A program made the position numbers and the translations under genes. From Rathayibacter sp. SD072 (lineage in GTDB: Bacteria > Actinomycetota > Actinomycetes > Actinomycetales > Microbacteriaceae): a DNA stretch of 64,000 nucleotides. Position 1 is the stretch's first letter; each line of letters opens with the position of its first letter. The notes beneath the pieces were generated by a model. That model was not told where the DNA came from. It did no database searches and saw nothing but the letters and a program-made list of their open reading frames with translations. The DNA is taken from positions 25,212-89,211 of the forward strand of contig NZ_JADILJ010000011.1 in NCBI RefSeq assembly GCF_017355185.1. Direction: 5' to 3'. Positions 10,054 through 18,972 of this stretch are shown here, in pieces.

Positions 10054-10821
10054 ATGCCCGCGTTCCCCGAATCCCGCACCGTCGTCCTCACCGGCGCCGC
10101 CTCTCCCCGCGGCATCGGCCGCTACACCGCCCACCACCTCGCCGAGCAGGGCTGGAACGTCGGCGTCATCGACCTCGCCGACGACGCCGCCCGCGAGGTC
10201 GCCGCCGAGATCGCCGAGCAGCACGGCGTGCAGGCGGCCGGCGCCGGCGCCGACGTCTCGAAGGACGCGCAGGTCCGCGCCGCCTTCGACTCCCTCGAGG
10301 CCGCCCTGCCCCCGGTCGTCGCCCTCGTGAACCTGGCGGGAGTCGCCTCGCCCGTCTCCTACCTCGACGTCACCCCCGAGGAGTGGCAGCGCGTGATCGA
10401 CATCAACCTGAACGGCGTGCACTTCAGCACGCGTCGCGCCGTCGAGTCGATGACGGCGCGCGGAGTCGGCCGCGTCGTCAACCTCTCCTCCGTCTCGGCC
10501 CAGCGCGGCGGCGGCACCTTCAGCAAGACCGCCTACTCGGCCGCCAAGGCCGGCGTCATCGGCTTCACCCGGAGCGTCGCCCGCGAGCTCGGCCACCAGG
10601 GGATCACGGTCAACGCGATCTCGCCCGGCCCGATCGACACCGACATCATGGGCGGCACCCTCACCGAGGAGCGCAAGACGGCCATGGCGGCCGACGGCGT
10701 GCTCCCCCGCATCGGGACCCCGCGCGACATCGCCGCGGCCGTCTCCTACCTCATCAGCGAGGACGCCGGATTCGTGACGGGTCAGACCCTGAACGTCGAC
10801 GGCGGCCTCTACATGCACTGA
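10054..10821 (+). CDS. SDR-family oxidoreductase
   Basis: 255 residues, classical short-chain dehydrogenase. The cofactor glycine motif TGAASPRGIGR is near residue 14, D62-type acidic residues follow, then the NLAGV motif, catalytic Ser in NLSSVSA and the YSAAK pair (Tyr/Lys), ending in the usual C-terminal VTGQTLNVDGG. It would oxidise a polyol or sugar with NAD(P)+. It follows the 3HAD-like gene after 114 bp with its own RBS (GAAAGG), in the same direction. The substrate is presumed to be that of the operon. Confidence 0.85.
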   Translation: MPAFPESRTVVLTGAASPRGIGRYTAHHLAEQGWNVGVIDLADDAAREVAAEIAEQHGVQAAGAGADVSKDAQVRAAFDSLEAALPPVVALVNLAGVASPVSYLDVTPEEWQRVIDINLNGVHFSTRRAVESMTARGVGRVVNLSSVSAQRGGGTFSKTAYSAAKAGVIGFTRSVARELGHQGITVNAISPGPIDTDIMGGTLTEERKTAMAADGVLPRIGTPRDIAAAVSYLISEDAGFVTGQTLNVDGGLYMH

Positions 10822-10832
10822 TCGGAGCCCTC

Positions 10833-10943
10833 ATGAACAAGACCTTCGGCACCTGGTCGATCGGCCGCGTGCTCTTCCTCGCCGTCGGCGTCCTGCTGGT
10901 CGGCGTCGGCGCCGCCCAGATCCTGCCCGCCCTCGGCGGCTGA
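10833..10943 (+). CDS. 36-residue single-span membrane peptide
   Basis: ATG 10833, 11 bp after the SDR stop, with GGAG 7 nt upstream, encodes 36 residues: a short polar head (MNKTFGTWSIGR) and one hydrophobic helix (about residues 13-31). It lies between the SDR and the transporter in a tight operon, in frame and uninterrupted. It is too short for homology. It may be a small accessory subunit of the MFS transporter, or a general small membrane protein. I recognise no named family. Confidence 0.6.
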   Translation: MNKTFGTWSIGRVLFLAVGVLLVGVGAAQILPALGG

Positions 10944-11025
10944 CCTCCCCGTCCTCCGCGGCGGCTCCGGCCGTCCGGCGCAGCAGCGCCTCCCCCTCGC
11001 ACCGGTCATCTCAAAGGAGAGTGCC

Positions 11026-12402
11026 TTGTCCAACCCCTCGCCGTCCGCGGCCGTCGGATCCACGCGGGATCCCGCGCTGAAGTCCGCGATCACCAAGGCG
11101 GGCCGGCATCTCATGCCGATGCTCGTCATCCTCTACTTCGTCGCGTTCCTCGACCGCACCAACGTCGGATTCGCGGAGGAGGCGCTCCGCGTCGACCGCG
11201 GCATCTCGGACGGCGCGTTCGCCCTCGGCGCCGGCATCTTCTTCATCGGCTACGCGATCTTCGAGATCCCGAGCAACCTGCTCCTCAAGCGCTTCGGCGC
11301 CCGCTTCTGGCTCGCCCGCATCGCGGTGACCTGGGGCATCGTCGCGGCGCTGTTCGCCTTCACGACGAACGACACGATGTTCATCATCCTGCGCTTCCTC
11401 CTCGGCGTGACCGAGGCGGGCCTGTTCCCGGGCGTCATCATGTTCCTGTCGGAGTGGTTCCCGAACAAGGTGCGCGTGCAGATGTTCTCGATCTTCTACC
11501 TGGCGCAGCCGTTCTCGCAGATGCTCGGCGCCCCGCTCAGCGGCGGCCTGATCAGCATCGGCAACCAGATCACCCCCTGGGAGGGCTGGCAGGTGATGTT
11601 CTTCGCCGAGGGCATGCTCGCGGTGATCGCCGGATTCGCGGCGCTGAAGTTCCTGACGAACCATCCGCAGAAGGCGAAGTGGCTGACCCAGGAGGAGAAG
11701 GACTCGCTGACGGCCGCGATGGAGCGCGAGGACACCGTGCGGCAGGCCGACGGCCCGACCGGCATCTGGCGCGCCATGGGCAGCTGGAAGGTCTGGTACT
11801 TCACGATCATCTACTTCTGCCTGCAGATCGCGGTCTACGGCACCACCTTCTACCTCCCGCAGCAGGTCGCGAACCTGATCGGGCAGGACGTCGGCTTCCA
11901 GGTCGGACTCGTGTCGGCCATCCCGTGGCTCGTGGGCCTCTTCGCCTGCTACTACGTGGGCCGGCACGCGAACACCATCCGCCGCCGCCGCTCCTGGGGC
12001 TCGCTGTTCTACATCTTCACCGGCCTGTCGATCTTCGGATCGGCGTGGGCGGGAGCGAACGGCCAGCCGATCCTGGGCCTGCTGTTCATCACCCTCGCGG
12101 TGTCGAGCTTCCTCTCGGTCGGACCGATCACCTGGGCCTACCCGACCGCGTTCCTCACGGGTGCGGCCGCGGCGGCGGGAATCGGCCTCATCAACTCGCT
12201 CGGAAACCTCGGCGGCTTCGTCGCGCCCCTCATGCGCAACGGCTTCAACGAGGCGATCCCGACCGAGAGCGGGGTGTGGGGAGTCGTCTCGCTGGGCGTC
12301 TTCGCGTTCCTGGCGGCCGCGATGATGTTCAGCACCAAGTTCTTCCGCGGCGCGAAGGCGGACGAGCTGCTCGAGACCACGAACATCCAGACGGGGCACT
12401 GA
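11026..12402 (+). CDS. MFS transporter, anion:cation symporter type
   Basis: 458 residues with about 12 hydrophobic spans in two six-helix halves. The first half has FLDRTNVGFAEEAL and FFIGYAIFEIPSNLLLKRFGAR, the signature of the anion:cation symporter family that takes up tartrate, galactonate, phthalate and similar organic or sugar acids. It is the last gene of the operon, has a good RBS (AAAGGAGAG) and is followed by a terminator-like hairpin. It suggests that the imported substrate is acidic, such as an aldonate, and matches the sugar-acid-like dehydrogenase in the operon. Confidence 0.85.
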   Translation: MSNPSPSAAVGSTRDPALKSAITKAGRHLMPMLVILYFVAFLDRTNVGFAEEALRVDRGISDGAFALGAGIFFIGYAIFEIPSNLLLKRFGARFWLARIAVTWGIVAALFAFTTNDTMFIILRFLLGVTEAGLFPGVIMFLSEWFPNKVRVQMFSIFYLAQPFSQMLGAPLSGGLISIGNQITPWEGWQVMFFAEGMLAVIAGFAALKFLTNHPQKAKWLTQEEKDSLTAAMEREDTVRQADGPTGIWRAMGSWKVWYFTIIYFCLQIAVYGTTFYLPQQVANLIGQDVGFQVGLVSAIPWLVGLFACYYVGRHANTIRRRRSWGSLFYIFTGLSIFGSAWAGANGQPILGLLFITLAVSSFLSVGPITWAYPTAFLTGAAAAAGIGLINSLGNLGGFVAPLMRNGFNEAIPTESGVWGVVSLGVFAFLAAAMMFSTKFFRGAKADELLETTNIQTGH

Positions 12403-12414
12403 GCCCCGCGGAAC

Positions 12415-12446
12415 GAGGGCCCGGTCGCTGCGGCGGCCGGGCCCTT
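12415..12446 (+). terminator. Hairpin at the end of the MFS operon
   Basis: GAGGGCCCGG (12415-12424) pairs with CCGGGCCCTT (12437-12446) across a 12-nt loop, 13 bp past the MFS stop. Probable end of the 7.9-12.4 kb operon. An AT-rich stretch follows at 12460-12480 (CATAATTAATTGACG), likely the promoter/operator region of the mannanase gene. Confidence 0.6.
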
Positions 12447-12559
12447 CCGCGCTCCTCGCAAATCATAATTAATTGACGTAATGGTTGACGGAGGCGTGCG
12501 TGCACGCGAGGGTGGCCGTGCGGTTACTCATCGAGGAGCATCCGCAGAGAGGAAGACCC

Positions 12560-13573
12560 ATGACTCGACGAAGAGCCCGCACTCGCCGCCTCCTCCTGGC
12601 CACAGCCCTCGCCGCCGCACTGCTCACTCCCCTCCTCACCCCGTCGCCCGAGACCGCGCAGGCGTTCCCGGCGAAGCCGAAGGCCGCCGTTCTGCAGTAT
12701 CTGCAGTCGATCACCGGGACGAGCATCGTCTCAGGGCAGCACAACAAGGAGCCCGCGAGCGCGCCGGCTCAGTACACCCAGCAGGTGAAGGACATCACGG
12801 GGCAGTACCCGGGGCTCTGGGGCGGCGACCTGTTCTTCACCGCGTCCGACGCCGCGAACAGGCAGCGGGTGGTCGACCAGGCGAAGACGGAGTGGGCGAA
12901 CGGCTCCCTCGTGACGCTGGCCTGGCACGTCTGCCCGCCGACCGGTCCGAGCACCTGCGCCTTCGACGGGGGTGTGAAGAGCTCGATCACCGACGCGCAG
13001 TTCCAGCAGATCGTTACCAGGGGCACCGCGCTGAACACCACGTGGCGGCAGTGGATGAGCGAGGTCGTGCCGTACCTCCGCCAGCTCGAGGACGCCGGCG
13101 TCCCCGTTCTGTTCCGCCCGTTCCATGAGATGAACGAGACCTGGAGCTGGTGGGGCGGACGCCCAGGAGCGAACGGCGGGGCGAAGATCTACCAGCAGAT
13201 GCGCGACTACTTCGACTCCCAGGGCCTGACGAACCTGATCTGGGTGTGGAACGTCCAGGACAACCCGCAGGGCGGCTGGTCCACCTACTATCCGGGGGCC
13301 TCGTACGTCGACGTCGTCTCGCTCGATGTCTGGTACAAGAGCTTCCCGAGCGCTTCGGACTACCAGCAGATGCAGTCCATCGCCGGACCGAAGCCGATCG
13401 CCCTCGCCGAGATGGGGAAGGTCCCCGATGCGACGCTCCTGCAGGGCCAGCCGCGGTGGTCGTACTTCATGATCTGGTCGGAGCAGCTGCGCGGCGGCAA
13501 CACCAACGCCGCGATCCAGAGCGCCTACTTCCATCCGCGCGTGCTCAACCAGGGCGAGCTGACGCTGCCCTGA
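12560..13573 (+). CDS. Secreted GH26 endo-beta-1,4-mannanase
   Basis: 337 residues. Residues 1-36 form a signal peptide (RRR-rich start, LLLATALAAALLTPLL core, cleavage near AQA-FP). The remainder is a GH26 catalytic domain: SGQHNKEPAS, LAWHVCPP, FRPFHEMNETWSWWG with acid/base E190, and PIALAEMGK with nucleophile E284. It would cut mannan outside the cell to oligosaccharides for the importer encoded on the other strand. ATG 12560 is preferred to the upstream in-frame start 12485 because AGAGAGGAAG precedes it and the signal peptide begins there. No binding module is present. Confidence 0.9.
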   Translation: MTRRRARTRRLLLATALAAALLTPLLTPSPETAQAFPAKPKAAVLQYLQSITGTSIVSGQHNKEPASAPAQYTQQVKDITGQYPGLWGGDLFFTASDAANRQRVVDQAKTEWANGSLVTLAWHVCPPTGPSTCAFDGGVKSSITDAQFQQIVTRGTALNTTWRQWMSEVVPYLRQLEDAGVPVLFRPFHEMNETWSWWGGRPGANGGAKIYQQMRDYFDSQGLTNLIWVWNVQDNPQGGWSTYYPGASYVDVVSLDVWYKSFPSASDYQQMQSIAGPKPIALAEMGKVPDATLLQGQPRWSYFMIWSEQLRGGNTNAAIQSAYFHPRVLNQGELTLP

Positions 13574-13580
13574 GGAGCGG

Positions 13581-13609
13581 CGGTGCCGGGGATCCGCTCC
13601 CCGGCACCG
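13581..13609. terminator. Bidirectional terminator between convergent genes
   Basis: A perfect 12-bp stem (CGGTGCCGGGGA pairing with 13598-13609) with a 5-nt loop fills the gap between the stops of the GH26 gene (+, 13573) and the ABC transporter gene (-, 13610). It can serve both. Confidence 0.8.
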
Positions 13610-15358
13610 TCAGACGGCTCCGCTCATCTCGGCGTAACGCCCTCGCGCAGCGAGCAGCTGCTCGTGGGTCCCCTCCTCGATCACGCGCCCGCCGTCGAGG
13701 ACGACGATCCGATCGGCCGTCCTGACCGTGCTCAGCCGATGCGCCACGATCAGAGTCGTCCGGCCTTCCCGGAGGCGCTCGAGGGCCCCGCGCACCTCGG
13801 CTTCCGCTCGCGGATCGAGCGCGGCGGTCGCCTCGTCGAGGATCAGCAGTCGCGGATCGCGGATGAGCGCGCGAGCGATCGCGAGTCGCTGCCTCTGCCC
13901 TCCGGAGAGCTGCCCACCCCGCTCACCCACGGTGGTGTTCCAGCCGTCGGGGAGCGCGAGGACGAAGTCGGCGTTCGCGGCATGCAGCGCCGCCACGAGC
14001 TGCTCGTCGCTCGTGTCCGGAGAGCCGTACAGGACGTTGTCGCGGATGCTCCCGCGGAACAGGACCGATTCCTGCGGCACCACCGAGACGAAGCGCCGCA
14101 CACTGCGCATGTCGAGCTCGCCGACGTCGCGACCGTCGAGCAGCACCTGCCCGCGGGTCGGCCGCAGGAAGCCCAGAACGAGCCGGGTCAGGGTCGACTT
14201 GCCCGATCCGGACGCGCCGACGAAGGCGATCGTCTGTCCCGGCGCGATGTGCAGGGTCACCTCCGAGAGGACCTCCTCCTCCCCGTACGAGAACGAGACG
14301 GACTCGAAGTCGATCGCGCCGTCGAGCGCCTCGACGACAGCGCCTCCCTCGTTCCTCTCGACATCCGGATCGGTGAGGACCTCGGCGATGGAGCGTCGCG
14401 ACGCCAGTCCGCGGGTGATCAGCGGCGCGGTCTGGAACGCGCCCGTGATCGCGCCGGTGAGCAGGGCGAAGTACGAGCTCAGCAGCACGACCTCGCCGAC
14501 CGAGATCGGGAGAGCGCCCGTCATCGTCACCAGCGCGGCGCCGAACAGGGATCCGAGCGTGATCACCTGATAGCTGCTCCACGACAGTGCGCCGAAGCGG
14601 CCGTTGAGGCGGTCGAGCCGCAAGCCGGCGCGCTCGACGCGATGCGCCGCCTCGACCACTCTCCGCGCCGAGACCTGCTCCAGCCCGTGGGCCCGGGTGA
14701 CCTCCTGGAGAGACGACATCTCGCCGACGGCCGACGACATGGTCTCGACGTCGAGGCGGAAGGTCTCGTTGCTCGCCGCGGTGCGGGAGCGGAGCCAGAG
14801 GATGAGCCCCGCAGCGAGCGGGAGGGTGAGCGCGAGGACCGGGAGGAACTGGGGCACTCGGAGCGCGGTCGCCACGCCGGCCCCGACGAGGATCACCACA
14901 GCGTTGAGCAGCGGCCCGAACGCCTGCTGGAGCATGAGCTCCAGGTTCTCCACATCGCGCACGATCTTGGTCTGCAGCACCGACGCGCTGCCCCGAGCGT
15001 GGTAGCCGAAGGACAACAGCTGGAGGCGCTCTGCGAGCGCCTCACGGAGACGTGCGCCCATGGAGCGGACGGACGACGAGAAGAGCCGTACGAAGACGCC
15101 GTTCGCGGCCACGTTGACCACGATGGTGGCCGCCCCCGCGGCGGCCGGGAGCAGCAGCGCCTCGGGGGGATCCCCGGCCACCAGGGCGTCGACGACGGCC
15201 GCCGTCACCAGCGGCAGGATCCACAGCGGGCTGTCCTTGACGGCGAAGGCGATCGCGGCCGACACGAGTCGCCACCCGGAGGGCCGTAGAGCGGAGCGCA
15301 GCGGATGGTCCGCGTCGATCGCGGTCCCGGTGCGCGCTCGCTCCGATCGCGCGCTCAC
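13610..15358 (-). CDS. ABC half-transporter (permease-ATPase fusion)
   Basis: 582 residues. The N-terminal half (about 25-300) has six hydrophobic spans of the ABC exporter type-1 fold. The C-terminal ATPase has Walker A GASGSGKST, Q-loop VPQES, the QLSGGQRQR signature, Walker B LLILDEATAALD and the H-loop VAHRLS. It acts as a homodimer or paired half-exporter; the cargo is unknown. GTG 15358 overlaps by 4 bp (GTGA) the stop of a 47-codon ORF upstream, so it may handle that peptide. It is the last gene of the long mannan operon, an unusual place for an exporter. Confidence 0.85.
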   Translation of the reverse strand: MSARSERARTGTAIDADHPLRSALRPSGWRLVSAAIAFAVKDSPLWILPLVTAAVVDALVAGDPPEALLLPAAAGAATIVVNVAANGVFVRLFSSSVRSMGARLREALAERLQLLSFGYHARGSASVLQTKIVRDVENLELMLQQAFGPLLNAVVILVGAGVATALRVPQFLPVLALTLPLAAGLILWLRSRTAASNETFRLDVETMSSAVGEMSSLQEVTRAHGLEQVSARRVVEAAHRVERAGLRLDRLNGRFGALSWSSYQVITLGSLFGAALVTMTGALPISVGEVVLLSSYFALLTGAITGAFQTAPLITRGLASRRSIAEVLTDPDVERNEGGAVVEALDGAIDFESVSFSYGEEEVLSEVTLHIAPGQTIAFVGASGSGKSTLTRLVLGFLRPTRGQVLLDGRDVGELDMRSVRRFVSVVPQESVLFRGSIRDNVLYGSPDTSDEQLVAALHAANADFVLALPDGWNTTVGERGGQLSGGQRQRLAIARALIRDPRLLILDEATAALDPRAEAEVRGALERLREGRTTLIVAHRLSTVRTADRIVVLDGGRVIEEGTHEQLLAARGRYAEMSGAV

Positions 15359-15498
15359 GGCAGGTCGGCCGAGGGGCGCGGGCCGGAGCCGAGGCGTCCC
15401 GCGGCGGCAGCGCGCCGGGCAGCGAGGGGGACCGCGCCCGCCGGCGAACAGGCGTCGCCGGAGGGCGCAGCGACGCCAGAGGTGAGCAGGAAGCGCAT
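15355..15498 (-). CDS. 47-residue peptide coupled to the ABC half-transporter
   Basis: ATG 15498 is preceded by GAGGAGA at ideal spacing and opens a 47-codon frame (MRFLLTSGVAAPSGDACSP...) whose TGA overlaps the transporter's GTG. It is rich in Ala, Arg, Pro and Gly, with a single Cys at residue 17 and no clear membrane helix. It could be an export substrate or a leader ORF that drives transporter translation by coupling. I recognise no family; the strong RBS and the overlap are the evidence that it is translated. Confidence 0.55.
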   Translation of the reverse strand: MRFLLTSGVAAPSGDACSPAGAVPLAARRAAAAGRLGSGPRPSADLP

Positions 15499-15571
15499 CG
15501 GTTCTCCTCGAGAAGCGGCAGGGGGCTGAGCAGCGGGTCGAAGCGACGCCACCGCTCAGCCCCGGTGGGCG

Positions 15572-18049
15572 TCAGGCCCAGTCGGCGACGAGCTGGTTCG
15601 CGGTCCGCAGCACGCTCGACGAGACCAGGGCGTCCGCGTCCAGCGGCGACTGCGCTCTGACCCGGAACGTCACGGACTCGCCCGGCAGCAGGGTGACGAG
15701 CTGGTCGTCGACCGTCGCGGCCTGGTCGAGCTTGTCGACGAGGAGGGTGAGGTCGCGCACGAGGTTCTCGGCCGTGACCGTCACCTCCGCGACGCCGTCG
15801 AGCTGCCGCACCGACGTCGTGACCACGGCCGCCTCGAGCGCAGAGGCGCGGTACTCGGCGAAGAACCAGAAGGCGCGTTCCCCGGCGAGGTCGACCACGA
15901 GGAGCTCGGAGGCGGCGTCACCCGCCGCGCCGATGCCGACCGCGAGCGTCGCGGTCGAGCGCGCAGCCAGAGCCACCTCGTGCCGCTCCTCCGCCAGCAC
16001 TCGTCCCTCGAAGCTCATGCGGCGGACGATGCACTCCCCCGACCACTCGAGAGCACTGTCGTTCACCGCGACCACCGCGAGGCCCTCGTCCCGGGGCTGC
16101 ACGGTGAGCAGGCGGTCCTCGTAGACGTGCTTGAGGGCGTAGAGCAGCGGCTTGGCGACGCCGTAGCCGTCCACCGCCGCCCAGGAGGTGACGGGCCAGC
16201 AGTCGTTCAGCTGCCAGACGATCGAGCCCATGCAGCGCGGGCTCTCGGAGCGCTGGTGCTCGATCGCCAGGGTGACCGCGAGCGCCTGATTCAGGGACAT
16301 GGCCCAGTGCCAGTCCTCGGTGTCGTCCGGCAGCGGCAGGTGCGCGACGAGTCCGTCCGTGAGCTTGTCGTTGCCGTCGGTCGCCTTCTGGTGGTGGATC
16401 ATCCCGGGCGACTCCGGGGTCAGCGGAGAATCCGAGATCGAGCGCTGGATCGTGGACCAGCTCGCCGGCCCCTGCCAGCCGAACTCGGCGACGAATCGGG
16501 CGTGCACGTCGCGGTACGCGGGGTAGTCCACGCGGTTCCACAGCTCCCAGAGGTGCACGGAGCCGTGATCGACGTCGTTCGCGAAGATCTGCGGGTCACC
16601 GGACCACGGGCTGCCCGGGGTGTAGGCGCGCTCGGGGTCGAGCTCCGCGACCAGGCGCGGCAGGAGGTCGAGGTAGTACCCGAGCCCCCAGGTGCGGCCC
16701 TGGAGACGCTTCTCCCAGCCCCACTCCTCGAAGCCCCAGATGTTCTCGTTGTTGCCGTTCCAGAGCGCGAGGCTCGGGTGCGGCATGATGCGGGTCACGT
16801 TGTCGCGCACCTCGGCCTCGACCTCGCTGCGCAGCGGCTCCTCCTCGGCGTAGGCGGCGCAGGCGAAGAGGAAGTCCTGCCAGACGAGGATCCCGCGCTC
16901 GTCGCAGAGCTCGTAGAAGTCGTCGGACTCGAAGTAGCCGCCGCCCCAGATGCGCAGCAGGTTCATGTTGGCGAACTCAGCCTGGTCCATCCGTCGGGCG
17001 AGACGGGCGCGGTCGACGCGGGTGACGAAGGCGTCGTCGGGGATCCAGTTCGCACCGCGGATCCAGACGGGCTCGCCGTTCACGACGAAGCGGAACGAGG
17101 TCCCCTCCGCGTCCTGGTCGAGCTGGACGTCGATGGTGCGGAAGCCGATGCGGTGCGAGCGGGAGTCGATCGACTCGCCGTCGATGCTCAGGACGACCTC
17201 GAGGTCGAAGAGGGGCTGCTCGCCGAAGCCGCGCGGCCACCACACTGCGACGTCCTCGACCGAGAGCTCGAGCACTGCCGAGCTCTCGTCGGCGGGGACA
17301 GCGGTGGTCGCCGTCACTCCGGCGACGGTGGCGTTCAGCTCGACCTCGACGTCGGAGGTGCGGTCGAGGTCGATGTGCACGGCCACTCGGCCCGTGCTTC
17401 CGTCGACTGTGACGACGGGTCGCACGGAAGCGAGCCGCGCGGTGGTCCAGGCCGCCAGGGTGAGCGGCTTCCAGATACCGACGGAGGCGGCGTCCAGGCC
17501 CCAGTCCCAGCCGAAGTTGCAGGCGGCCTTGCGGAGCGCGTTGAAGGGGTGGGAGTAGGTGTGCGGACGGTAGCCGATCTCGAGGCTGGCCCGGTCCGCC
17601 TCCGCAACGGGAGATGCGAAGCGCACGACGAGTTCGTTCGCGCCTTCGTGCAGCACGCCGTCGACGCGCACGCGGTAGGTGCGGTGCTGGTTGCGGGTGC
17701 TCGCGATCTCGTGACCGTTGAGGGACACGGTGGCGACGGTGTCGAGGCCTTCGAAGACGAGCTCGTGCACGTCGTGGTCGTCGGGCGTCCAGTCGAAGGA
17801 GGTGGAGTACTCCCAGTCGGTCTCGCCGATCCAGGTCACCTTCTTCTCGTTCTGGTCGAGGTACGGGTCGGGGATGAGCCCGGCCTCGAGCAGGTCGGTG
17901 TGGACGAGGCCGGGGACGACCGCGGGGACGACGGCCGAGACCAGCTCGGCGGGGATCGGCCCGCGGGTCGCGCGGACGCTCCAGCCGTCGTGCAGCGGAC
18001 GGCTGGTGGCCGCCGCGGTGCGAGGGGTGGTGTCGAGGGTGTGGGTCAC
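15572..18049 (-). CDS. GH2 beta-mannosidase
   Basis: 825 residues, cytoplasmic (no signal peptide). It has the GH2 domain order: N-terminal jelly roll (DWEYSTSFDW, VSLNGHEIA), immunoglobulin-like domain, then the TIM barrel with IRGANWIPDD, RIWGGGYFESDDFYELCDERGI, acid/base E435 in WNGNNENIWG and nucleophile E522 in FVAEFGWQGP. The NxxNENIWG and FGWQ motifs are typical of beta-mannosidases rather than beta-galactosidases. It would hydrolyse imported manno-oligosaccharides to mannose. GTG 18049 overlaps the permease stop by 4 bp and was chosen over an upstream in-frame start. Confidence 0.9.
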   Translation of the reverse strand: MTHTLDTTPRTAAATSRPLHDGWSVRATRGPIPAELVSAVVPAVVPGLVHTDLLEAGLIPDPYLDQNEKKVTWIGETDWEYSTSFDWTPDDHDVHELVFEGLDTVATVSLNGHEIASTRNQHRTYRVRVDGVLHEGANELVVRFASPVAEADRASLEIGYRPHTYSHPFNALRKAACNFGWDWGLDAASVGIWKPLTLAAWTTARLASVRPVVTVDGSTGRVAVHIDLDRTSDVEVELNATVAGVTATTAVPADESSAVLELSVEDVAVWWPRGFGEQPLFDLEVVLSIDGESIDSRSHRIGFRTIDVQLDQDAEGTSFRFVVNGEPVWIRGANWIPDDAFVTRVDRARLARRMDQAEFANMNLLRIWGGGYFESDDFYELCDERGILVWQDFLFACAAYAEEEPLRSEVEAEVRDNVTRIMPHPSLALWNGNNENIWGFEEWGWEKRLQGRTWGLGYYLDLLPRLVAELDPERAYTPGSPWSGDPQIFANDVDHGSVHLWELWNRVDYPAYRDVHARFVAEFGWQGPASWSTIQRSISDSPLTPESPGMIHHQKATDGNDKLTDGLVAHLPLPDDTEDWHWAMSLNQALAVTLAIEHQRSESPRCMGSIVWQLNDCWPVTSWAAVDGYGVAKPLLYALKHVYEDRLLTVQPRDEGLAVVAVNDSALEWSGECIVRRMSFEGRVLAEERHEVALAARSTATLAVGIGAAGDAASELLVVDLAGERAFWFFAEYRASALEAAVVTTSVRQLDGVAEVTVTAENLVRDLTLLVDKLDQAATVDDQLVTLLPGESVTFRVRAQSPLDADALVSSSVLRTANQLVADWA

Positions 18050-18972
18050 TTCGTAGCTCCTGATGTCAGTCCGTTGTAGATGAAGCGCTGGAGGAAGAGG
18101 AACGCGATCAGCGTCGGGACGATCACGAGGATCGTGCCGGCGGCGATGACCTCCCACTGCGCCCCGAAGGGCCCCATGAAGCGGAAGAGGGAGGTCGAGA
18201 TCACGCCGAGATCGCGCGAGGGCATGTAGAGGAAGGGGATGTAGAACTCGTTGTAGACCGCGATGCCCTTGATGATCACGACGGTCGCGATCGCGGGCTT
18301 GAGCAGCGGCAGGATGATCCGCCAGTACACGGTGAAGCGGCTCGCGCCGTCGAGCATCGCGGCCTCGTCGAGGGAGACGGGGATCGACTGCATGAACTGC
18401 AGGAAGATGTAGATCGCGACGATGTCGGTGCCGGTGAAGAGCAGGATCGCCGACCAGCGGGTGTTGAAGAGGTCGAGCGCGTTGATCACCTGGAAGGTCG
18501 CGACCTGCGTCGTGACTCCCGGCACGAGGGTCGCCAGCAGGAAGAGCCCGGTCACGAGGCGCCGTCCGCGGAAGCGGAAGCGGTCGATCGCGTACGCCGC
18601 CATCGTCCCGATGAAGACGGTGCCGGCGATCGACACCACCAGGATGATCCCGGTGTTGAGGAAGCCCGTGACCATCCCGCCCTGGGTGAAGGCGATCGCG
18701 AAGTTCTCGAAGTTGAACCAGTTGCTCGGGGGCACGAGGGGGCCGGTGCTGCGGTATTCCGCCGACGTCTTGAACGCGAGCATGAAGATGGTGACGATCG
18801 GGAGCAGCGCGAACACGCAGGCGATCACGAGCGAGCCGTACTTGCCGAGGCCGGCGAGGGTGGAGCGGGATCGGCCGCGTCGACGCCGAGCCGGCGCGGG
18901 CGAGGTGATCGCGGGCCGCTGCTCGACGGGCAGACCGGTGACGTCGGCCTGTCGCGGCTGAGTGTCGGTCAT
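18046..18972 (-). CDS. Carbohydrate ABC transporter permease (MalG-like)
   Basis: 308 residues with six predicted membrane spans. The cytoplasmic EAA loop is SIPVSLDEAAMLDGASRFTV, which docks to the ATPase. It is the second of two permeases for manno-oligosaccharide import. ATG 18972 overlaps the upstream permease stop (ATGA), and its own stop overlaps the beta-mannosidase start, so the three are tightly coupled. No ATPase gene is encoded nearby; a shared MsiK-type ATPase is presumed. Confidence 0.9.
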   Translation of the reverse strand: MTDTQPRQADVTGLPVEQRPAITSPAPARRRRGRSRSTLAGLGKYGSLVIACVFALLPIVTIFMLAFKTSAEYRSTGPLVPPSNWFNFENFAIAFTQGGMVTGFLNTGIILVVSIAGTVFIGTMAAYAIDRFRFRGRRLVTGLFLLATLVPGVTTQVATFQVINALDLFNTRWSAILLFTGTDIVAIYIFLQFMQSIPVSLDEAAMLDGASRFTVYWRIILPLLKPAIATVVIIKGIAVYNEFYIPFLYMPSRDLGVISTSLFRFMGPFGAQWEVIAAGTILVIVPTLIAFLFLQRFIYNGLTSGATK

